From positions 2,542,001 through 2,606,000 of the forward strand of contig NZ_CP126738.1 of NCBI RefSeq assembly GCF_030246865.1: a stretch of 64,000 bases of DNA, given 5' to 3'. A model generated the notes under the pieces. That model had not been told where the DNA came from. It did no database searches and saw only the letters and a list, made by a program, of their open reading frames with translations. Made by a program: the position numbers and the translations under genes. Source of the stretch: Microbacterium sp. zg-B96. Lineage in GTDB: Bacteria > Actinomycetota > Actinomycetes > Actinomycetales > Microbacteriaceae. How positions within the stretch are numbered: position 1 is the stretch's first letter; every line of letters begins with the position of its first letter. This document shows, piece after piece, positions 15,970-23,955 of the stretch.

Positions 15970-16578
15970 ATGCTTCGCGCACTCGTTCTCAACTGCACCC
16001 TCAAGCCCTCTCCTGCCGAGTCCAGCTCCGACGTCCTCGCCGGGCAGGTGCTCGACGCCCTCGCCAAGTACGACGTGCACGGCGAGAGCATCCGCGTCGT
16101 CGACCACGACGTCAAGCCCGGCGTCGAGGCGGACATGGGCGACGGCGACGAGTGGCCCCTGATCCGGGGGCGGGTGCTGGCATCCGACATCCTGGTCTTC
16201 GCCACCCCCACCTGGATGGGTCACATGTCCAGCGTCGCGCAGCGCGTGCTCGAGCGACTGGATGCCGAGATCTCCGAGACCGACGATGAGGGCCGGCCGA
16301 TCATCGCCGGCAAGGTGGCGGTCGCTGTCGTGGTCGGCAACGAAGACGGCGCCCATGCGATCATCGCCGATCTGTTCCAGGGTCTGAATGACGTGGGCTT
16401 CACTGTCCCGTCGCAGGGCGGCGTCTACTGGAACGGCGAAGCCATGCAGTCCACCGACTACAAGGACCTGCCCGAGACGCCCGAGAAGGTAGCGAGCACC
16501 ACCGAAACCCTCGCGCGCCATGCGGCGCACCTGGCGAAGCTCCTGAAAGAGCGGCCGTACCCCGCGCCGGCATCCTGA
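15970..16578 (+). CDS. Flavodoxin-fold NAD(P)H oxidoreductase
   Basis: 202 residues. The start LRALVLNCTLKPSPAESSSDVL resembles the FMN phosphate loop of NADPH-dependent FMN reductases. VFATPTWMGHMSSVAQRVLERL is the second flavin-binding loop, followed by GKVAVAVVVGNEDGAH. It is a soluble flavin-dependent reductase with unknown substrate. A TATGCT -10 lies at 15941-15946. It converges with the EamA gene, with 12 bp between the stops. Confidence 0.82.
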   Translation: MLRALVLNCTLKPSPAESSSDVLAGQVLDALAKYDVHGESIRVVDHDVKPGVEADMGDGDEWPLIRGRVLASDILVFATPTWMGHMSSVAQRVLERLDAEISETDDEGRPIIAGKVAVAVVVGNEDGAHAIIADLFQGLNDVGFTVPSQGGVYWNGEAMQSTDYKDLPETPEKVASTTETLARHAAHLAKLLKERPYPAPAS

Positions 16579-16590
16579 CGTTGCTTCGGC

Positions 16591-17430
16591 CTACGTCGAC
16601 AACGCCACCACCGCCACCCCGCCGAGCACAAGTGCCACCCCGAGGATCTGCACCAAGAGCAGCCGTTCCTTGAGGAACCACCACCCCAGCACAGCGGTGA
16701 CGGCAGGGAAGACCGACGCGCACACGGCGACGACCGACAGCATCCCCGACTCGCTCGCGATGGCGAAGCAGAGGTTCGCCGTAAAGCCGAGCACGCCGAT
16801 GGCCACGATGCCGACGAGGTTGCGCCCCCTCGCACGGGGGACCACGCGCAGCATCAGCATCGCGATGACGTAGATGACGAGCGTCGTCACGACGTTGGCC
16901 ACCAGCGTCGCGGAGATGTCGTAATCGCTCCCCCACGCGACTGCGAGATTGTTGACGCCGAACCCGAGCGCGGCAACAAGCGAAAGCAGGATCGGCTTCA
17001 GCCCGCCACCGCCTTTGCCTCGACGCAGTTCGGGCCCGCTCGCACAGACCGTGCCGATGATGGCGACGGTCATGCCTCCCAGCAGCAGCGCCCCCGGAGC
17101 ATCTCCCCCGACGAAACCCGCGACGACGGGGACCAGCACGCTGAGCGCTGCGATCGGCGCGACCACCCCCATCGTTCCGATCGCGAGGGCTCGATACAGC
17201 GCTGAGACACCCACGGCGGCCCCTACGCCGCTGACGATTCCCCACCCATAGGCGGGGAGCGCGTCGGCGCCGATGGGCTCCGCAAGCACTCGCGGAATGA
17301 CGGCGAGCGTTGCGACCAGTTGCGAGAGCACGAGCACGGTGATCTGCGGCACCCGACGTGAGAGCGCACCGCCCAAGAAATCGGCGATACCCAGAAACAG
17401 CGAGGCGAGCAGGGCAAGCGCAGCGGTCAC
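16591..17430 (-). CDS. EamA/DMT-family permease, last gene of ECF operon
   Basis: 279 residues from GTG 17430, which overlaps the stop of the upstream ECF ATPase gene (GTGA). I prefer this coupled start to a longer in-frame one. About ten membrane helices form two EamA repeats; GTMGVVAPIAALSVLVPV and GMLSVVAVCASVFPAVTAVLGWWFLKE are the repeated DMT motifs. Such proteins export or exchange small metabolites. Coupling to the ECF importer suggests removal of a cleavage product such as a free base (inference). Confidence 0.87.
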   Translation of the reverse strand: MTAALALLASLFLGIADFLGGALSRRVPQITVLVLSQLVATLAVIPRVLAEPIGADALPAYGWGIVSGVGAAVGVSALYRALAIGTMGVVAPIAALSVLVPVVAGFVGGDAPGALLLGGMTVAIIGTVCASGPELRRGKGGGGLKPILLSLVAALGFGVNNLAVAWGSDYDISATLVANVVTTLVIYVIAMLMLRVVPRARGRNLVGIVAIGVLGFTANLCFAIASESGMLSVVAVCASVFPAVTAVLGWWFLKERLLLVQILGVALVLGGVAVVALST

Positions 17431-18251
17431 CCGACGGCCCTGCGCTCGCTCGCCGCCGCGTCGACGAACGCATCGACTGTGCGCGGTTGCGCGCGCCATC
17501 CCAGGTGTGATGCCAGGCGCATGAGTTGCGGCGGCTCCACGCGCGCGGCCTCGACGATCTCGCGCTGCGTGAACACGTCCTCTGGTGCGCCGTCAGCGCG
17601 CACCTGGCCCTGTGTCATGACGATGACCCGATCGAAATGCTCGACACAGAAGTCCATGTCGTGCGTGATCGCGATCACGGTGCGTCCCTGCTCGCTGACT
17701 TCCCGCACGACACGGGCGACCATCGCAATTCCACGGGCGTCCTGTCCCGTTGTGGGTTCGTCGAGCACCAGGACAGGTGTCTGCATGGCCAGCACCCCGG
17801 CCAGTGCCACCCGCTTGCGCTCGGACAGGGCGAGCTGGTGCGGATGCACGTCGGCCGTCTCGGCGAGCCCGACGGTCTCCAGCGCCGTCATCGCACGCTC
17901 CCGCGCGGCATCCTCCTCGAGTCCGAGATTGCGCGGACCGAAGGAGACGTCTGCGATCACAGTGCGAGCGAAGATCTGTTCATCCGGATTCTGGAACACA
18001 TAGCCCACACGCTCGGCCATCTGCGCGATCGTGCGCGGTTCGGTGGTCCAATCCCCCACGTGGACGGTGCCGCTGGTCGGCACGAAGATGCGGTTGAGAT
18101 GCCGCGCGAGCGTGGTCTTTCCTGCACCGTTCTGCCCGACGATGGCAACGCGCTCGCCAGCGCGCACGTCGAGGTTCACGCCACGCAACGCCTCCGCCCC
18201 GTTGGGGTAGGTGTACCGCACGTCGACGAACCGGATGTCCATGCCGGTCAT
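17427..18251 (-). CDS. ECF transporter ATPase with degenerate signature motif
   Basis: 274 residues, ATG 18251 overlapping the first ATPase gene. Walker A GQNGAGKTT is at 39-47, Q-loop VFQNPDEQIFA is typical of energy-coupling-factor ATPases, and Walker B is VLVLDEPTTGQD. The ABC signature, normally LSGGQ, reads LSERK here: the two glycines are missing. Pairing with the intact ATPase upstream would give one normal and one impaired ATP site. Otherwise it is a standard EcfA subunit for the nucleoside operon. Confidence 0.9.
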   Translation of the reverse strand: MTGMDIRFVDVRYTYPNGAEALRGVNLDVRAGERVAIVGQNGAGKTTLARHLNRIFVPTSGTVHVGDWTTEPRTIAQMAERVGYVFQNPDEQIFARTVIADVSFGPRNLGLEEDAARERAMTALETVGLAETADVHPHQLALSERKRVALAGVLAMQTPVLVLDEPTTGQDARGIAMVARVVREVSEQGRTVIAITHDMDFCVEHFDRVIVMTQGQVRADGAPEDVFTQREIVEAARVEPPQLMRLASHLGWRAQPRTVDAFVDAAASERRAVG

Positions 18252-19096
18252 TTCGCTCCTCCTACCGTGAAGACGGCGGCTGCTTCTTCCAGCGACACCG
18301 GAATGTCGATCTCCGCCGACAGGATGCCGCGGCGAACCGCTGCTCGTGCAGCTGCGGCGTAACGGGTGGCCTCGATCCCCCACTGGTCAAGGCGCTCGTC
18401 CGAGAGGATCTCGCGAGGTTCACCGATCGCGGCGACGCGCTCGTGGGCGATGACCGCGATCCGGTCACAGTGCTGGCGGAGCAGTTCCACCTTGTGCTCG
18501 AACACGACAATCGTCGTCCCGGCGTCGCGCAACGCAGCCAGCACCTCGAAGACCATTCGGGTGCCTGCGGGGTCCAGCTGCGACGTGGGTTCGTCCATGA
18601 CGAGCACCGGAGTGCGCAGCACCACCATCGACGCGATCGCGAGCAACTGCTGCTGCCCGCCGGACAACGCGTAAGGCGAGCGGTCGAGCAGGTGAGAGAT
18701 CCCGAGCAGTTCGGCTGCGGCATCCACCCGCTGCGCCATCTCTGCACGAGGCACACCCAGATTCTCCAGCCCGAACGCGATCTCGTCGCGCACCGTGTAC
18801 TTCGCGCCGGAGATCTGGTTGAAGGGGTTCTGGATGACCAGGCCCACCTTCGCCACTGCGTCCGCCAGCTTGAGGTCGGCGACGTCGGCGCCGTCCACGA
18901 TGACCGTGCCGGTGAGTTCGCCGCCATCGACATGCGGGATGAATCCCGCGATGATCTTCGCGAGCGTCGTCTTGCCGGCCCCGGATGCGCCGACGATGCC
19001 GACGATCTCGCCCTGCGCCACCTCGAGGTCGACGTGCTCGAGCGCGAAATGCTCCGCATCCGGGTAGGCGTATGAGATATCGCTGAGGGTGATCAC
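18248..19096 (-). CDS. ECF transporter ATPase
   Basis: 282 residues from GTG 19096, overlapping the T-component stop (GTGA). Walker A GASGAGKTT at 36-44, Q-loop IQNPFNQISG, intact signature LSGGQQQ, Walker B VLVMDEPTSQLDP and switch VFEHKVE. It is the canonical partner of the next ATPase. Both dock on the T component through coupling helices. The ATGA overlap with the second ATPase implies equal synthesis. Confidence 0.92.
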   Translation of the reverse strand: MITLSDISYAYPDAEHFALEHVDLEVAQGEIVGIVGASGAGKTTLAKIIAGFIPHVDGGELTGTVIVDGADVADLKLADAVAKVGLVIQNPFNQISGAKYTVRDEIAFGLENLGVPRAEMAQRVDAAAELLGISHLLDRSPYALSGGQQQLLAIASMVVLRTPVLVMDEPTSQLDPAGTRMVFEVLAALRDAGTTIVVFEHKVELLRQHCDRIAVIAHERVAAIGEPREILSDERLDQWGIEATRYAAAARAAVRRGILSAEIDIPVSLEEAAAVFTVGGAK

Positions 19097-19872
19097 AGTG
19101 CTCCTGTAACGATGGGAAGGACGATGGCGGCAACGGCGACGACCGGCATCGTCCAGCGGAAGACGCGCTGGGCAGTGGTGTCGGGGACCGGTGTCAAGGC
19201 GGTGCGCCTCGCCGTCGATCCGAACCCGCGAGCCTCCATCGCGGTCGCCCGCTCCTCGACGTCGGTGAACATGCCGAGCACGAGCGGCGCCAGCAAGGGC
19301 ATCATCGCCCCAACCCTGCCTCGCAGGCCCTTGCCGATGGCAAGTCCCCGCGCTTGCTGCGCCAGCAGGATGCCGTCGGCCCGATCCTGAAAGGCCGGGA
19401 TCAGCTGCAGCGTCGAGCTGATGATGTAGCTGAACTTCGGAGACATCCCGCGTTCGGTGAGGGCCGACAGCAGATCCCCCGGGTGCGTGGTCAGGACGAA
19501 GAGGATGGATGCAAAGACGAGACAGATGATTCGCGAGCCGATCCCGAGGGCGAAGTACAGGCCTTCGGTCGTGATGGCGATCCCGCCCCACTCCCACAGC
19601 GCGGTCTTGCCGCCGGGGAAGGTGAGCCCCTGCACGATGAAGAGCACCAGGATGATCGGCGTGAGGATCGCGAATCCCAGCTTCGCGAGCCGGCCGCCGC
19701 AACCGGAGACGACGGCGGCCGGCACGATGACGGCGACGACGGCGATGCCCGCGACCCACCAGAAGGGGATCGCGAACACTACGACGATCAGGGTGAGCAG
19801 AGTCACCAGTTTTGTCACGGGGTTCAACCGGTGAACCGGCGACTCCCGATCGACGTACAGCGTCGACGCCAT
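19093..19872 (-). CDS. ECF transporter T component (CbiQ-like)
   Basis: 259 residues with about six membrane helices. The N-terminus SPVHRLNPVTKL is the CbiQ/EcfT signature. The two Ala-Arg-Gly coupling motifs are present as AQQARGLAIG and AMEARGFGS, which grip the ATPases. It is encoded between the S component (6 bp upstream) and the ATPases (GTGA overlap). It transmits ATP-driven movement to the substrate-binding S component. Confidence 0.92.
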   Translation of the reverse strand: MASTLYVDRESPVHRLNPVTKLVTLLTLIVVVFAIPFWWVAGIAVVAVIVPAAVVSGCGGRLAKLGFAILTPIILVLFIVQGLTFPGGKTALWEWGGIAITTEGLYFALGIGSRIICLVFASILFVLTTHPGDLLSALTERGMSPKFSYIISSTLQLIPAFQDRADGILLAQQARGLAIGKGLRGRVGAMMPLLAPLVLGMFTDVEERATAMEARGFGSTARRTALTPVPDTTAQRVFRWTMPVVAVAAIVLPIVTGAL

Positions 19873-19878
19873 GGGTGG

Positions 19879-20712
19879 TCAGCTCGCGCTTTCGCTCTTG
19901 CTCGTGACGGTGGGTGCCGCCTTGCCGAAGACGCGGTACTGCCGCACGAACGGGAAACGCTGCCGGAACCGGTTGGGCAATGCCGCCAGGATGAGCACGA
20001 CGATCGTGAACGTGATCGCCTTGTCCAGCGGATCCGACAGCAAGCCCTGCAGGGTCGTCGCTCCCAGGATCGATTGCCCCATCGCCTGGAACGCCCCCAC
20101 GATCGCTCCCGTGCCCCCACCGGTCGCGCCACCGAAGACAAAGGCGGAGATGGGCGCCGAGATCACGGCGGCGACGATTCCGGTGACGAAGCCCGCAACC
20201 GGAGCGAGGTAGAACCGGCGGAACATCCCCATCCGGGCGGCGTAGCCGGCCATCACGCCGATGATCACCTGCACCACCGCGAACGGCAGGGCGATCGGGC
20301 TCAGTGTCAGACCCCAAATCACATTGGTCAGGATGCCAGTGACGACACCGGCCGCGGGACCGGCGAGCGCCGCGACGAGGACCGTGCCGATCGAGTCGAT
20401 GTACACCGGGAGCCCGAGCACCGCCACGATCTGCCCGACAACGATGTTCAAGGCGATCGCCACCGGAATCATCGCGATCGTTGCCGTGGGCAGCCGGTGG
20501 ATGGATCCGGCTGCGAGCAGGATCGCACCGATGACGTAGCCTCCGATGGCGATCAGCGAGGCCTGGCTCGTGCTGCTCTCAGCGACCTCGGTCGGCTGCC
20601 CGACCACGAGGTAGAGATAGGTCGCCACGATGACGAGTGAGCCGACGGCGACCAGGATGGTGTTCCTCAGCCGATTCGGATCGACGTTCTTGGTTGTTGT
20701 GGTGCTGAACAT
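19879..20712 (-). CDS. ECF transporter S component, probable nucleoside specificity
   Basis: 277 residues from ATG 20712 with GCAAGGAGG upstream. A short cytoplasmic N-terminus is followed by about seven helices. Segments such as GLPVYIDSIGTVLVAALAGPAAGVVTGILTNVIWGLTLSP resemble vitamin- and nucleoside-type S components. It lies 38 bp after the nucleoside hydrolase gene, inside the same operon. The natural reading is uptake of a ribonucleoside, possibly a modified one as known for queuosine-type systems. Substrate assignment is inference. Confidence 0.85.
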   Translation of the reverse strand: MFSTTTTKNVDPNRLRNTILVAVGSLVIVATYLYLVVGQPTEVAESSTSQASLIAIGGYVIGAILLAAGSIHRLPTATIAMIPVAIALNIVVGQIVAVLGLPVYIDSIGTVLVAALAGPAAGVVTGILTNVIWGLTLSPIALPFAVVQVIIGVMAGYAARMGMFRRFYLAPVAGFVTGIVAAVISAPISAFVFGGATGGGTGAIVGAFQAMGQSILGATTLQGLLSDPLDKAITFTIVVLILAALPNRFRQRFPFVRQYRVFGKAAPTVTSKSESAS

Positions 20713-20750
20713 GAATGCCTCCTTGCATTCTCTACGGGTGGGTAAAACGG

Positions 20751-21812
20751 TCAGCCGACCTGACGGGCCAGGCGGCCGACGCGATCGACGACGCGGCGGA
20801 AGAACTCCTCCGGATCGGTGTCGACGACGATGTCGGCGTTTTTCGGACGACCCCAGATGCCTCGCCAGTCCGCGACAGTCTGACCGCGCGTCAGCGTGCC
20901 CGCCAGTTCCATGTCGACAGTGGCGGCGCGGGTGATCCCGAGCGACGGGTCCAGTGCGATCGCCGCAGCGAAGGGGTCGTGCATGTGCGCGAGGAAGCCC
21001 TGGTCGTAGGCGCGATGGAACTCCATATAGAACCGCACGGCATCCGATAGATGACGGATGACCGCGTTCGACGCGGTGGAGCGCGTCCCGATCGCGTCCT
21101 CGGGTGAGACGACCTCCTCGGGCGTGCTGCCGGCTGCCCGGGCGAGGGCGGCGAGGTGCGCCGGCTTCATCTCGATGCGCTCGGTGACATCCAGCGCGCA
21201 GACGATCGGGCGGCGCCCGGCGGGCAGTCCGCTGAACGCGTCGAACACGATCTTCGCCGACTCCGGATCCACCGCGATATTCCACTCCGTCGTCGGGGTG
21301 GTGTTGCCCGGGTGGTTGAAGGCGCCGCCCATGATGACGAGCCGTTTCAGCAGCGAAGGCAGTTCGGGGAACAGCTTGATCGCCAGGGCGAGATTGGTGA
21401 GAGGACCGGTGACCAGGCCGACGACCTCGCCGGGGCGTCGGCGCACCGCATCGATCCACACTTCGGTCGCGTGCCGCTTCGACACGGTGCGGCTGGGCGC
21501 GGGCAGCTCAGCGTGCCCGATACCCTGCGGCCCGTGCGTCTCCTCGGTGGTCATCAGCGGCTGCACGATGGGGATCTCAGCACCGAGGGCCACCTCGACA
21601 TCGTCGTAGCCGCACAGCTCGAGCCACGCGAGGTTGTTGATCGCCACCTGCTGCGCCGGGACGTTTCCCGCCGTGCAGGTGATGCCGACGATCTCCGCTT
21701 CCGGGCTGGCCATTAGATACAGCAGCGCCAGCGAGTCGTCGATGCCGGTATCGACGTCGACGAGCAGCGGAACACGGGCCTGGGCGTTCGGGTCTGTCAC
21801 AGGAATCCTCAT
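20751..21812 (-). CDS. IunH-family ribonucleoside hydrolase
   Basis: 353 residues; ATG 21812 overlaps the ribokinase stop (ATGA). The Ca2+/ribose-binding signature DVDTGIDD is at 19-26 and matches the nucleoside-hydrolase consensus DxDxGxDD. VTGPLTNLALA, the middle MGGAFNHPGN...EWNIAVDPESA and the late HMHDPFAAA complete the family set. It cleaves the N-glycosidic bond of a ribonucleoside to base plus ribose in the cytoplasm. The adjacent ribokinase would use the ribose. Confidence 0.92.
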   Translation of the reverse strand: MRIPVTDPNAQARVPLLVDVDTGIDDSLALLYLMASPEAEIVGITCTAGNVPAQQVAINNLAWLELCGYDDVEVALGAEIPIVQPLMTTEETHGPQGIGHAELPAPSRTVSKRHATEVWIDAVRRRPGEVVGLVTGPLTNLALAIKLFPELPSLLKRLVIMGGAFNHPGNTTPTTEWNIAVDPESAKIVFDAFSGLPAGRRPIVCALDVTERIEMKPAHLAALARAAGSTPEEVVSPEDAIGTRSTASNAVIRHLSDAVRFYMEFHRAYDQGFLAHMHDPFAAAIALDPSLGITRAATVDMELAGTLTRGQTVADWRGIWGRPKNADIVVDTDPEEFFRRVVDRVGRLARQVG

Positions 21813-22738
21813 CTTTGGTCAGCGTCATGAAGGGGGTGTCGACGCAACAACTCGTCGATCACGTCGGCGGAAAGCTCCGGATGCCGCGCCCCGCGCGCGG
21901 TGACCGTCAACGCGCCGGCCGCCGCCCCCCGGCGCGCCGCCGAGAGCAGGTCGTCACCAGCAGCGAGCGCGGCCGCCAGCGCGCCGACGAAGGCATCGCC
22001 GGCGCCGACCGTGTCGACGGTGTTGACCGCGATGATCGGAACGCGGGAGGGCACGCCGCCTCGCGGAGAGAGCACCGCGCCCTGTCGTCCCAACGTCACC
22101 ACGAGGTTCAGATCGTGCCGCGCCGCCACCTCGGCGACGGCATCCGGGCTGAAGTCGGTCAGTCCCAGAAGGTCGGATGCCTCGCCCTCGTTGACGATGA
22201 GCGTGTCGACGAGGGGAAGCAGACGCGCTGCGCCCGGGGTGACCGGCGCGGCGTTCAGGACCACGCGCGCACCGCGGGCGTGCGCTGTGTCGGCGACGTG
22301 CTCCACCACGGCCAGGGGCAGCTCCAGCTGAAGGGCGACGATGTCGCCGGCGTCGATGGGAACGTACGGCTCCGCCGGCCAGGCGTTGTTCGCACCGGGC
22401 GCGACCACGATGACGTTTCCACCCTCGCTGTCGACGGCGATCATCGCCATGCCGGACACCTCGTCGACCTCGCGGATGAGGCTGACATCGACCCCGGCGC
22501 AGGCAAGCTCATCACGCATCTGCGCGCCGACGGCATCCTGCCCCACGGCACCGGCCATCGCCACGTGCACATCCTTCGAAGAGCGCGCGGCCGCGTGCGC
22601 TTGGTTGGCCCCCTTGCCGCCGGAGCTTCGGTGCACGGCGTCGGCGATGATCGTCTCCCCGACGACGGGGATGCGGCGGACCTCGAAAGTCACGTCGGCG
22701 TTGATCGAGCCGACGACCATTACTCGCGAACTCGGCAT
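21809..22738 (-). CDS. rbsK: Ribokinase (PfkB family)
   Basis: 309 residues; the ATG at 22738 shares one base with the LacI stop (TGATG). Signatures are VVGSINADVTFEV, SGGKGANQAHAAAR (about 39-52) and NTVDTVGAGDAF with the catalytic Asp in GAGD (245-248). It phosphorylates ribose at O5. Here it would capture ribose released by the coupled nucleoside hydrolase and feed it to the pentose phosphate pathway. Confidence 0.92.
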   Translation of the reverse strand: MPSSRVMVVGSINADVTFEVRRIPVVGETIIADAVHRSSGGKGANQAHAAARSSKDVHVAMAGAVGQDAVGAQMRDELACAGVDVSLIREVDEVSGMAMIAVDSEGGNVIVVAPGANNAWPAEPYVPIDAGDIVALQLELPLAVVEHVADTAHARGARVVLNAAPVTPGAARLLPLVDTLIVNEGEASDLLGLTDFSPDAVAEVAARHDLNLVVTLGRQGAVLSPRGGVPSRVPIIAVNTVDTVGAGDAFVGALAAALAAGDDLLSAARRGAAAGALTVTARGARHPELSADVIDELLRRHPLHDADQR

Positions 22739-23733
22739 CACGCTCCTCCTCGCCTGCTCACGCTGGCGCCCTCGACAAGCGTCGTCGGGAGCACAACATC
22801 CAGCGCCTGGCCGTCGCCGTCGAGCTGCCTGAGCAGAAGTCGGCACGCCGCGACGCCTAGCTCGCGGATCGGCTGCGCGATCGTGGTCAGCATGGGAGTC
22901 GTGTAGCGGGACAGTCCGATGCCGTCCAGACCGATCACGGACATCTGCTCGGGAACGGGGATCCCCCGCACCGAGCAGCACGCGAGAAAGCCGATCGCGC
23001 TGAGGTCGTTGGCGGCGAAGACCGCGGTGATACCCGGCTCACGCTGAAGCAGTTCGGCACCGGCGCGGTGCCCGCCCTCCTCCTCGAAGTCTCCGACGGC
23101 GACGAGGTGGTCCCCGACGGGGAGGCCCGCCTCGCGCAACGCGCGCTCCCATCCGGCGCGACGCAGTTCCGACACCGCCAACCCTTGAGGGCCTGCGATG
23201 TGTCCGATGCGCGTGTGGCCCGCGTCGATGAGGTGCCGGGTCGCGGCGAAACCGGCTGCTTCCTGATCCACACCGACGCTGGCGTGCCGACCGGAGCGCC
23301 CACGGTCCAGGAGTACGGCGGGGGTGCCGGCGACGAGCTCTTCGGTGTCGGCGTCGATATCGCTGGCGACGAGCAGGATGCCGTCGACCTGCTTTCGCCG
23401 CAGCGCAGCGAGCCGAGCGCTCAGCGCCACCGCGCTGCGCGGTGCGTCCAGCAGGAGCAGGAGCAGGTCACGCTCGTCGGCAACGGATTGCACGCCCTTG
23501 ACCAACTCGGGGAAGAAGGGGTTGGTGATGTCCGGTACGAACAGCGCGATGGTCTGGGTCGATTTCGCGACCAGGGAACGCGCGACCTCATTGCGCTGGT
23601 AGCCGAGCTGATCCGCAATCAGACAGATGCGTTCGGCGGTCCTCTGGGAGACGCCGGGCTGGCCGTTGAGGGCGCGGGAAACGCTTGCGATCGACAGTCC
23701 GCACGCCTGCGCCACGTCGTACACCGTCACCAT
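22738..23733 (-). CDS. LacI-family repressor of the nucleoside operon
   Basis: 331 residues. The HTH is TVYDVAQACGLSIASVSRALNGQPGVS at the extreme N-terminus, then the hinge and a sugar-binding-like domain (FVPDITNPFFPELVKG). It is the first gene of the eight-gene minus-strand operon and overlaps ribokinase by one base. A perfect palindrome GTAAGCGCTTAC 24 bp upstream of its start should be its own operator, giving autoregulation. The effector is probably ribose, a ribose phosphate or the nucleoside. Confidence 0.92.
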   Translation of the reverse strand: MVTVYDVAQACGLSIASVSRALNGQPGVSQRTAERICLIADQLGYQRNEVARSLVAKSTQTIALFVPDITNPFFPELVKGVQSVADERDLLLLLLDAPRSAVALSARLAALRRKQVDGILLVASDIDADTEELVAGTPAVLLDRGRSGRHASVGVDQEAAGFAATRHLIDAGHTRIGHIAGPQGLAVSELRRAGWERALREAGLPVGDHLVAVGDFEEEGGHRAGAELLQREPGITAVFAANDLSAIGFLACCSVRGIPVPEQMSVIGLDGIGLSRYTTPMLTTIAQPIRELGVAACRLLLRQLDGDGQALDVVLPTTLVEGASVSRRGGA

Positions 23734-23756
23734 TGACCCACCGCCTCATTGCGAAC

Positions 23757-23768
23757 GTAAGCGCTTAC
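23757..23768. promoter_or_regulatory. LacI operator GTAAGCGCTTAC
   Basis: A 12-bp perfect palindrome with central CG, the LacI-family form. It lies downstream of the predicted -10 (23785-23790) and 24 bp before the repressor start, where binding would block elongation or initiation. Confidence 0.7.
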
Positions 23769-23784
23769 TAAGGCGCTGTTGGAG

Positions 23785-23814
23785 ACACTAGTGGAAACTC
23801 TCGCGGGGGTGCAA
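23785..23814 (-). promoter_or_regulatory. Promoter of the LacI-ribokinase-ECF operon
   Basis: On the minus strand TTGCAC (23814-23809) and TAGTGT (23790-23785) are separated by 18 bp and fit actinobacterial -35 and TANNNT -10 elements. The GTAAGCGCTTAC operator is immediately downstream. Confidence 0.5.
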
Positions 23815-23900
23815 GCCGGTTTCTGCCTGTCCCTGCCGAGGCCGCGAAGCGACATCACGCGACAGGCGAACGAGCCGGCATCCACTCCAGCGCCCGACAG

Positions 23901-23955
23901 CGCAAATACTCACTCGACGCCGCGAATACTCACTCGACGCCGCGAATACTCACTC
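23901..23955 (-). repeat. 20-bp-period array, three copies, minus orientation
   Basis: Complementary copies at 23901-23915 (one change), 23921-23935 and 23941-23955, period exactly 20 bp. Read on the minus strand it follows the end of the MFS gene, whose stop codon TGA lies within the first repeat. The 135 bp between this array and the LacI promoter shows nothing else. Confidence 0.9.
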
